This document shows positions 1 through 5,128 of a DNA stretch of 11,498 nucleotides, one piece after another (the first letter of the stretch is position 1; each line of letters starts with the position of its first letter). The stretch lies in NCBI GenBank assembly GCA_910584665.1, contig CAJUBL010000076.1, positions 1 to 11,498 on the forward strand, written 5' to 3'. The notes under the pieces were generated by a model, which saw only the letters and a program-made list of their open reading frames with translations, made no database searches and was not told where the DNA came from. The stretch is from an uncultured Muribaculaceae bacterium. GTDB lineage: Bacteria; Bacteroidota; Bacteroidia; Bacteroidales; Muribaculaceae. Position numbers and translations under genes: made by a program.

Positions 1-70
1 GCTTAAGGGGTCAATCCAACCTGGTCTAAGGGGTCATCCGAGCATGGGTTTTCCAAGACGTATCGAAACA
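1..70. mobile_element. Possible end of an IS21-type insertion sequence
   Basis: Two imperfect units of about 22-23 bp lie head to tail here, sharing TAAGGGGTCA, then TCC, A, C and GG at matching places. Multiple imperfect terminal repeats inside the ends are characteristic of the IS21 family. Read on the minus strand, the segment 70 to 1 begins TGTTTCGATACG, and IS21-family ends start with TG. I infer that the body of the element lies left of the window and that its tip is near base 70, just before the phage-type gene. No transposase or helper gene (istA, istB) is visible, so the call rests on repeat layout and a remembered resemblance. It could instead be an unrelated direct repeat. Confidence 0.4.
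4..36. repeat. 10-bp direct repeat, period 23 bp
   Basis: TAAGGGGTCA occurs at 4-13 and again at 27-36. The bases after each copy are partly conserved (AATCC against ATCC). The core GGGGTCA recurs once more at 1341-1347 inside a hairpin; that third copy may be chance. Confidence 0.7.
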
Positions 71-77
71 TAAGCGT

Positions 78-1196
78 GTGCGCTTTCCGAGCGTTCCCGG
101 CACAAGCCTTGTGGGTTCCGTGTTCTGCGACGCCGCCGGCAAGGTCATCGAGAACATCGTTGTGCCGACGCTATCCAACAAGTTCGAGCCGGGCATGTAC
201 CTGATAAAGGATGTCCCCGAAGGAGCGGTCACCCTGAACTTCTCCATCCTCAACACTGCCGAATTCGACATGGTCGTGCTGTCCAACTCCGACAAGATCG
301 AGGATATGGAGCCGGATTGGTACTACGACGAGGAGCACCTTTGCGCCGTACTGGAGACCGTCATCGCCGGAGATAAATTCCGCTCGTGCCTCACAGGAGG
401 CAGCTCCGTGGCAAGCATGAGCTGGACCGACTTCCACTACTACAGCCAGCAACGGGGTATGCAGCAGATTGACGCGATGATGCACTCGCGCATCGCGAAC
501 CTCTGCTACGCCTTCTACGGCCGCCGCGACATGCAGGAGCAGTGCGGAGCCGGACAGCACACCAATGTCCGCACCATAGGGCCGGACACCATGACGAGGG
601 GTATGCGGGACACGGTCGGCTATGACTACGCCAAGGCAATTAATCCCAACGTTACAAATTCTCTTATCGACGGCAACCTCGTCCACCAGTATGCCTGGTT
701 CGTGGACACCGACCAGTTCGGCACCAGGATAGTGACACAGGTAAACAACATCTGCTGCCTGGGCTATGTCAACGCCTACGGCCACAAATACGAGATGATG
801 GACGGGGTAGACCTTCCCAACGACAGCGGCAACGCCGGCAAATGGAGAATATGGATGCCCGACGGCACGATACGGTATGTCAAAGGCTCGACCAACAGCG
901 GCTACTGGATAACCGGTGTATGGCACGGCCTGTACATGGACATGGTACCCACCGGCACCTTCAACGGTAGCTCTTCCACCTACTACACCGACATGTACTA
1001 TGTAAACACCACAACAGGCCGTGTGGTCTGTCGCGGTAACAACTACGCGCACGCGTTTGGCGGCGTGTCGAGTGCGAATGCGTATTACGATGCTTCGTAC
1101 GCGAACACGAACGTCGGCTCGCGTCTGGCCTTCCGCGGCAAGCTCGTCAGGGCGCAGAGCGTGGCCGCGTACAAAGCGTTGGTCGAGGTCGCGTGA
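78..1196 (+). CDS. Phage-type DGR target protein (C-type-lectin-like tail or adhesin fragment)
   Basis: 372 residues from a GTG at 78; an in-frame TAA at 27-29 closes the frame upstream. The protein is rich in Trp, Tyr and Gly. The tract at residues 122-135 (MSWTDFHYYSQQRG), a block with QYAWF and NNICCLGY, then VDLPNDSG and KWRIWMPDG, leads to a C-terminal variable stretch (about 321-345) and the closing motif VGSRLAFRGK. From memory this layout matches the C-type-lectin-fold targets of DGRs in Bacteroides phages, where the variable face binds host surface ligands. The end GSRLAFRG is the usual framework after the variable residues. The start lacks a convincing initiation context and follows the probable IS tip by 8 bp, so I think the N-terminal (virion-attachment) part was removed and this is a 5'-truncated copy. 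Codon use is GC-richer than in the genes to the right. No reverse transcriptase or phage structural gene is in the window. Family call fairly sure; whether it is expressed is unknown. Confidence 0.7.
   Translation: MRFPSVPGTSLVGSVFCDAAGKVIENIVVPTLSNKFEPGMYLIKDVPEGAVTLNFSILNTAEFDMVVLSNSDKIEDMEPDWYYDEEHLCAVLETVIAGDKFRSCLTGGSSVASMSWTDFHYYSQQRGMQQIDAMMHSRIANLCYAFYGRRDMQEQCGAGQHTNVRTIGPDTMTRGMRDTVGYDYAKAINPNVTNSLIDGNLVHQYAWFVDTDQFGTRIVTQVNNICCLGYVNAYGHKYEMMDGVDLPNDSGNAGKWRIWMPDGTIRYVKGSTNSGYWITGVWHGLYMDMVPTGTFNGSSSTYYTDMYYVNTTTGRVVCRGNNYAHAFGGVSSANAYYDASYANTNVGSRLAFRGKLVRAQSVAAYKALVEVA
1038..1148 (+). other. Putative DGR variable region (VR) and constant 3' end
   Basis: DGRs copy a template repeat with adenine-specific errors, so AAY codons in the template become NNY codons in the VR and cannot become stops. 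Between 1038 and 1112 no codon ends in A. Candidate variable codons are AAC, AAC, TAC, CAC, TTT, AGT, AAT, TAT, TAC, GAT, GCT, TAC, AAC and AAC. They alternate with fixed GCG, TCG, GTG and ACG codons. From 1113 the sequence becomes the constant VGSRLAFRGKLV segment, where the mutagenesis-stopping IMH element would sit. The exact VR borders need the template repeat, which is not in this window. Confidence 0.7.
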
Positions 1197-1220
1197 GCGT
1201 CAAAGCCAAGGCGAGAAAGC

Positions 1221-1235
1221 GGTCGCGCAGCGACC
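1221..1235. other. Hairpin 25 bp after the DGR target stop codon
   Basis: GGTCGC at 1221-1226 and GCGACC at 1230-1235 form a perfect 6-bp GC-rich stem with a GCA loop and no T run. DGRs often carry a short GC-rich hairpin or cruciform just after the VR that stimulates retrohoming. The place and size are roughly compatible, but in the best-studied case the hairpin sits only a few bases past the VR and has a longer stem. An incidental phage structure is equally possible. Confidence 0.4.
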
Positions 1236-1261
1236 CAAAGCGAAACGCGCCAACACGAAAA

Positions 1262-1294
1262 GAACGGCCTCCGAACATCATTCGAAGGCCGTTC
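1262..1294. terminator. Hairpin, probable terminator (possibly bidirectional)
   Basis: GAACGGCCT at 1262-1270 pairs with AGGCCGTTC at 1286-1294. After one C-A mismatch, CGAA pairs with TTCG around a 5-nt CATCA loop, giving a 9+4 bp stem. On the + strand it is followed only by CAAATATAG. On the minus strand it is followed by TTTTCGTGTT, a better U-rich tail. It would end transcription of the phage-type gene, or of anything entering from the right. Confidence 0.55.
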
Positions 1295-1337
1295 AAATAT
1301 AGTGGAGTGGGGCGGGGGAGAGGTATGCCGGAAATGA

Positions 1338-1384
1338 GCCGGGGTCACCCCTCAGACCCCGGCGAAGCCGGGCGAAAATTTTTT
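1338..1384 (+). terminator. Overlapping hairpins followed by a T run
   Basis: GCCGGGGT (1338-1345) can pair with ACCCCGGC (1356-1363), an 8-bp stem with a 10-nt loop. The second arm is reused: CCCGGC (1358-1363) also pairs with GCCGGG (1367-1372) around a GAA loop. The two stems exclude each other. The second is followed by CGAAAA and six Ts at 1379-1384, as in an intrinsic terminator. No leader peptide or regulated gene is evident, so I call it a terminator and only note the attenuator-like geometry. Confidence 0.5.
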
Positions 1385-1431
1385 GAAAAATAGGGGTGTG
1401 GCGGAGGTAGTAAAAAAAGCGCACCGATGGT

Positions 1432-1511
1432 ACGCTTCGTTTTGTGTGGGCCTCACGTTTCGTTTTATTTTTGGCGCGTTTCGTTCTGGAGGCGTCGCAC
1501 GCTTCGTTTTG
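1432..1511. repeat. Four spaced 13-mers (consensus RCGYTTCGTTYTR), ~22-bp period
   Basis: Copies are ACGCTTCGTTTTG (1432-1444), ACGTTTCGTTTTA (1455-1467), GCGTTTCGTTCTG (1476-1488) and ACGCTTCGTTTTG (1499-1511). Start-to-start distances are 23, 21 and 23 bp, close to two helical turns, so all copies face the same side of the DNA. The spacers (10, 8, 10 bp) are unrelated in sequence. A degenerate copy in the opposite orientation is CAAAGCGAAACGC at 1236-1248. Such a layout fits protein-binding arrays such as recombinase arm sites, operators or iterons. Which protein would bind cannot be told from the sequence. Confidence 0.6.
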
Positions 1512-1574
1512 CGGATTATATGCTGTTTAGACCACAATTAATTTTTGACTTTTGTAAACCTTTTTTCACCTGGA

Positions 1575-1595
1575 GTTGTTTAGAATACAAACAAC
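1575..1595. promoter_or_regulatory. Perfect dyad upstream of the LRR gene
   Basis: GTTGTTT (1575-1581) and AAACAAC (1589-1595) form a perfect 7-bp inverted repeat around a 7-nt AGAATAC spacer, 63 bp before the LRR start codon. It could be an operator or a weak hairpin in the leader. The AT-rich composition makes chance possible. Confidence 0.4.
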
Positions 1596-1658
1596 AAAAA
1601 ACAGCGTTAAACACACACTGAAAAACACAAATTATTCAACCAACAACTATTTATTATT

Positions 1659-2717
1659 ATGAAAAAAGCTGTATTTATGATTGCCCTCGCGCTCGGATGC
1701 ACGACCGCTTTCGCCCAGAAGATTGACAAACAAGAGATGAAGCAGCTCAAGGCTTTCCTGCAGCAGCCTGCCGAAAAAGAAGCTACAAACGCCAAGGCTC
1801 TTAAGATTGTTGATATTAATTCTCCCGCTACATGGGAGGGTGTGACTGTAGTGGCAGGTCATGTCACCGCAATCGAGTGGAAAGATAAAAAACTTGCCGG
1901 TGACCTTGACCTCTCAGGATTCGACCAGCTCTCGAAGGTCGATGTGTCACGTAACAAGCTTACTTCACTCTCGGTCGCACAGGATGTTGCCCTGACAAAT
2001 CTCAATGCCTCGCGCAATCAGCTGAAGAGCATCGATCTTGCCGGCACCGGAGCCCTCGAAACAGTCAATATCTATCGAAACCGACTGTCTGAATTCTCAC
2101 TTGACGGTGCGCCTGCTGTAAAACAGCTTAACGTTTCCAATAACTATCTTGTGGGATTGAATGTGGCAAATGCAACCGCACTCAGGACACTTAACTGTCA
2201 GGGCAACCATCTGGAACAGCTCGTTGTGAGCGGATGTACCTCATTGAAAAACCTTTATGCCGGTTATAACAAGCTGACAAGTGTGAACCTATTCGGAGTC
2301 GAGAACCTTACCAACTTTAATATTGACGACAATGATATCACTTCCCTGATTATTTCGGGACTCCCGTCGCTCAGCACGTTCATCTGCAGCGATAACAATA
2401 TGCAGACCCTCGCACTGCGCAACTGTAATGCTCTTCTTGATCTCGTATGTTCGTACAATGACCTTACCACTCTGTCAGTGGAGTCATGCCCCAATCTGCT
2501 TTTTGTCGACTGTTCATACAATGATCTCACGAACCTGACATTAAGTAACCAGACATTCCTGCAGCGTCTGCTCTGTAACAACAACCAGCTCACCATGCTT
2601 GATGTATCATTTGACCAGGCTCTTACATACATCAACTGCCGCTACAACATGATAACGGATTTCCGTACCATAGGATGCGACAATCTGCACATGGTAGCCT
2701 GCCAGTGGAACTATTGA
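1659..2717 (+). CDS. Secreted leucine-rich-repeat protein, 13 repeats of 21 residues
   Basis: 352 residues. Residues 1-20 form a signal peptide (MKK, hydrophobic core, TAFAQ with likely cleavage after AFA), so the product is exported. Residues 21-80 are a short charged N-terminal segment. From about 85 to the end runs an LRR solenoid. The ladder Asn recurs at 99, 120, 141 and every 21 residues to 351, thirteen times with no slip. Typical units read LVCSYNDLTTLSV and VDCSYNDLTNLTL. Seven of the last eight repeats, and all of the last six, carry Cys three residues before the Asn (243 to 348; also 180). Several have a second Cys ten residues after it (193, 256, 277, 340). Such LRR proteins are common surface or periplasmic binding proteins in Bacteroidales; the ligand is unknown. 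There is no C-terminal cap, anchor or sorting domain. A strong terminator follows, so it looks like a single-gene unit. ATG 1659 is chosen because it directly gives the signal peptide. Confidence 0.88.
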   Translation: MKKAVFMIALALGCTTAFAQKIDKQEMKQLKAFLQQPAEKEATNAKALKIVDINSPATWEGVTVVAGHVTAIEWKDKKLAGDLDLSGFDQLSKVDVSRNKLTSLSVAQDVALTNLNASRNQLKSIDLAGTGALETVNIYRNRLSEFSLDGAPAVKQLNVSNNYLVGLNVANATALRTLNCQGNHLEQLVVSGCTSLKNLYAGYNKLTSVNLFGVENLTNFNIDDNDITSLIISGLPSLSTFICSDNNMQTLALRNCNALLDLVCSYNDLTTLSVESCPNLLFVDCSYNDLTNLTLSNQTFLQRLLCNNNQLTMLDVSFDQALTYINCRYNMITDFRTIGCDNLHMVACQWNY

Positions 2718-2794
2718 TAAATTAAACGTTCTTAGTATCTGCTGTCATCGTTCCTAAAGTTAAGCCTACAGCTTATACATCATAATACCAGAGG

Positions 2795-2829
2795 ACCCCG
2801 GTATCGTTATTTCAGCACGATGCCGGGGT
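2795..2829 (+). terminator. Strong hairpin terminator after the LRR gene
   Basis: ACCCCGGTATCGT (2795-2807) pairs with ACGATGCCGGGGT (2817-2829) over 13 positions with one G-U wobble and a 9-nt loop. The following bases (TTGATG) are only weakly T-rich. The long GC-rich stem, 77 bp after the LRR stop and before the next promoter, makes a terminator the best reading. Confidence 0.75.
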
Positions 2830-2912
2830 TTGATGCATTGGTATATTTCTATATTTGACTCACATAATTGCCTCCGGCACCGCGCACCGGCCTTACGGAC
2901 GACGTTCGCTAT

Positions 2913-2943
2913 TATGTTTCATCGAATATTCTCCGTATATTTG
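2913..2943 (+). promoter_or_regulatory. Bacteroidetes-type promoter for the pullulanase gene
   Basis: TATATTTG at 2936-2943 matches the -7 element TAnnTTTG exactly. TATG at 2913-2916, 19 nt upstream, is a 3-of-4 match to the -33 TTTG. Transcription would start near 2950, shortly before ATG 2971. A second TATATTTG lies at 2850-2857 with TTTG at 2829-2832, but the 17-nt spacing is short. Confidence 0.5.
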
Positions 2944-2970
2944 TACTTGTTTTCGATATATCGGTTGATT

Positions 2971-4968
2971 ATGAACCATAACATTATTATGAGCATAGGA
3001 TTAATTGCTGCCACTGCTGTTTCCGGTGATGCGTCTGCAATTTCCGGCAATACCGGAGATGACAGACGTTATGATGAATTTCCGATATATATGGGTGATG
3101 ATCTCGGATGCATTGTCAGTGAATCCGGTACGCATTTTACGTTATGGACTCCGGAGGCCGACGAGGTTAACATTCAGTTCTATGATCATGATCTCAATAC
3201 ACCTCCGGTATCAATCCATCGAATGACCCGTAGCTATAATGGAACATGGCGTTTCAGCACTCCGGTGAATATTATAGGTAAGTTTTATACGTTCAGGGTC
3301 AGGTATGACGGAAAATGGCTTGACGAGACGCCCGGGCCATGGGCACGTGCGGTTGGAACAAACGGTCAGCGTGCTGCCGTCATAGATCTGTCTTCAACAG
3401 ATCCCGAAGGATGGGATGCGGATCGCGGACCCTGGCTTGACAGTTATACAGATGCTGTAATATACGAGATGCATCACAGAGATTTTTCCATACATCCGTC
3501 AAGCAATATTGTTAATAAAGGAAAATTCATCTCTCTTGCCGAACCATATACGACCAATGACGACGGGTTGTCTACAGGAGTGGATCACCTGAAAGAACTG
3601 GGAATTACACATGTACAGCTGATGCCATCGGCCGACTTCGGCTCTATTGATGAATCCCGTCTTGATATGCCGCAATATAACTGGGGATATGATCCTGTAT
3701 GCTATAATGTCCCGGAAGGAAGTTATTCCACCAATCCCGCATCTCCGAAAACCCGGATAACGGAGATGAAGCATATGATAAAAACATTGCATGACGCAGG
3801 CATCGGAGTTATAATGGATGTGGTGTATAATCATACCGCACACAATTCTCCGTTTGAATTGACCGCACCGGGATATTATTACCGGCCGGGAGCAAACGGC
3901 TCGGGTTGCGGCAACGAAGTTGCCGATGAACGTCCGCAGGTATCACATTTCATTATCGAGTCATTGAAATACTGGATGACAGAATACCATGTTGATGGTT
4001 TCAGATTTGATCTGATGGGACTTCATGACCGTGGGACCATGATCCGTATCGAACAGGAACTGAGAGCAGTCAGACCAGATGTCATATTATATGGAGAAGG
4101 CTGGACTGCAGGTGATTCTCCTTTGCCTGTTACAAGACGAACCTTGAAAGATTCGATCGGAGACATACCGGGAATAGCAGTCTTTAATGATGACCTGAGG
4201 GATGCTGTCAAAGGGTATTATAATGATGCCGCCGACAAGGGATTTGTTCAGGGGAAGCCCGGATTAGAAGAGGCGGTCAGGATAGGCATTGTGGGTGCGA
4301 CAGATCATCCTCAGGTCGATTACCGCAAAGGGATAAAGTCTTATAAACCGTATGCCGCGTCTCCTTGTCAGGTAATCAATTATGTCTCATGTCATGATAA
4401 TCTCATGTTAACCGACAAGCTGACAGCCTCAATGCCGGCTTCTACTGAAGAGGACCGGTTGCGGGCCCATAAACTTGCCATGACGATAGTAATGACATCA
4501 CAGGGGGTGCCTTTCATTTTTTCGGGAGAAGAAATGTCCCGGACCAAGCATGGCGACTCAGACAGTTATTGTTCGCCCGACAGCATTAACGCAATCGACT
4601 GGAATCTGAAGACTGTAAACACCGATCTTGTGAAGTTTTATTGCCAGCTGATAAGTCTCAGAAGAAAACATCCCGCATTCAGAATGTCGACCTCCGAAGA
4701 AATAATAAAAAATTTACGATTTGACAAGACAAATAAGCCCAATCTCATTTCTTACTCAATAAACAACCATGCAAATGGCGATTATTATAATAAAATTAAA
4801 GTGATACTTAATGGTTCGCCGACGCCATATGACATTAAAATAGGAAAAGGTGACTGGAATGTCCTTGTACGTGACGGAGTGATTGACATCACTGATACCC
4901 CCGGTACGCTCAAAGGCGGCGGCAGTGTGACAGTCGAACCTTTTTCTGCGCTGATACTTGCACAATAA
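2971..4968 (+). CDS. pulA: Exported type I pullulanase (GH13 alpha-glucan debranching enzyme)
   Basis: 665 residues from ATG 2971. The enzyme hydrolyses alpha-1,6 branch links in pullulan, glycogen or amylopectin. Residues 1-23 resemble a signal peptide (hydrophobic SIGLIAATAVSG, then ASA), so it probably acts in the periplasm. A CBM48-like beta-sandwich occupies about 45-140. The GH13 barrel follows with the pullulanase signature YNWGYDP (236-242), DVVYNHT (283-289), GFRFDLMG with nucleophile Asp347, GEGW with acid/base Glu376, and SCHDN with Asp476. A C-terminal beta domain ends in SALILAQ. All catalytic residues are present and the length fits Bacteroides PulA. The open frame extends upstream to 2830, but that stretch runs into the preceding terminator and crosses the promoter, so it is untranslated. 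ATG 2989 is an alternative start that shortens the signal peptide. No susCD or other starch genes are adjacent; it seems to be a lone unit. Confidence 0.9.
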   Translation: MNHNIIMSIGLIAATAVSGDASAISGNTGDDRRYDEFPIYMGDDLGCIVSESGTHFTLWTPEADEVNIQFYDHDLNTPPVSIHRMTRSYNGTWRFSTPVNIIGKFYTFRVRYDGKWLDETPGPWARAVGTNGQRAAVIDLSSTDPEGWDADRGPWLDSYTDAVIYEMHHRDFSIHPSSNIVNKGKFISLAEPYTTNDDGLSTGVDHLKELGITHVQLMPSADFGSIDESRLDMPQYNWGYDPVCYNVPEGSYSTNPASPKTRITEMKHMIKTLHDAGIGVIMDVVYNHTAHNSPFELTAPGYYYRPGANGSGCGNEVADERPQVSHFIIESLKYWMTEYHVDGFRFDLMGLHDRGTMIRIEQELRAVRPDVILYGEGWTAGDSPLPVTRRTLKDSIGDIPGIAVFNDDLRDAVKGYYNDAADKGFVQGKPGLEEAVRIGIVGATDHPQVDYRKGIKSYKPYAASPCQVINYVSCHDNLMLTDKLTASMPASTEEDRLRAHKLAMTIVMTSQGVPFIFSGEEMSRTKHGDSDSYCSPDSINAIDWNLKTVNTDLVKFYCQLISLRRKHPAFRMSTSEEIIKNLRFDKTNKPNLISYSINNHANGDYYNKIKVILNGSPTPYDIKIGKGDWNVLVRDGVIDITDTPGTLKGGGSVTVEPFSALILAQ

Positions 4969-4971
4969 ACA

Positions 4972-4996
4972 GTCTGTTTATTTAATAATAACAGAC
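4972..4996 (+). terminator. Weak hairpin after the pullulanase gene
   Basis: GTCTGTT (4972-4978) and AACAGAC (4990-4996) form a 7-bp stem around an AT-rich 11-nt loop, just after the stop codon. No T run follows. It is the only candidate terminator before the next promoter. Confidence 0.35.
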
Positions 4997-5044
4997 AGCA
5001 ATGGAGCTTCTTCAGCCTGATCCCGGCCGTAGTTGCCGGATAAA

Positions 5045-5076
5045 TTTGGCTGTTAAGGCCAATTGTTGTACCTTTG
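5045..5076 (+). promoter_or_regulatory. Bacteroidetes-type promoter for the DUF4954 gene
   Basis: TTTG at 5045-5048, a 20-nt spacer and TACCTTTG at 5069-5076 match both elements of the Bacteroidetes sigma-ABfr consensus exactly. Transcription should begin near 5083, giving a leader of about 45 nt before ATG 5129. Confidence 0.75.
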
Positions 5077-5128
5077 TCCGGAGTAATACCCAAAGTAAGA
5101 TACTTAAACACGATAAAACTTATTTTCT

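Larger units (their letters stand above)
1197..1658. other. Gene-free 462-bp region between phage-type gene and LRR gene
   Basis: I find no credible gene here. The left half is GC-rich and holds three hairpins (1221-1235, 1262-1294, 1338-1372) and a T run at 1379-1384. The middle (1432-1511) holds four spaced copies of a 13-mer. The right half is AT-rich, with a dyad at 1575-1595, and must contain the LRR gene's promoter and leader. I see no clean TAnnTTTG element there; TAATTTTTG at 1539-1547 is one base too long. A 66-codon basic reading frame from GTG 1193 crosses two of the hairpins and is not accepted. Confidence 0.6.

Noticed and set aside
171..1052. Minus-strand open frame of 293 codons opposite the phage-type gene
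   Set aside because: It is a shadow produced by GC-rich codon use on the + strand; the translation has no recognisable domain while the + strand product shows clear family motifs.
1193..1393. 66-codon basic frame starting GTG and overlapping the stop of the phage-type gene
   Set aside because: The overlap looks like translational coupling, but the frame runs through two hairpins and is made of low-complexity Arg/Lys/Pro; no family resemblance.
1427..1621. 64-codon + strand frame
   Set aside because: It spans the 13-mer array and the probable promoter region and has no protein-like character.
2830..2970. N-terminal extension of the pullulanase frame from TTG 2830
   Set aside because: It overlaps the last bases of the preceding terminator hairpin region, crosses a promoter and hides the signal peptide that appears at ATG 2971.
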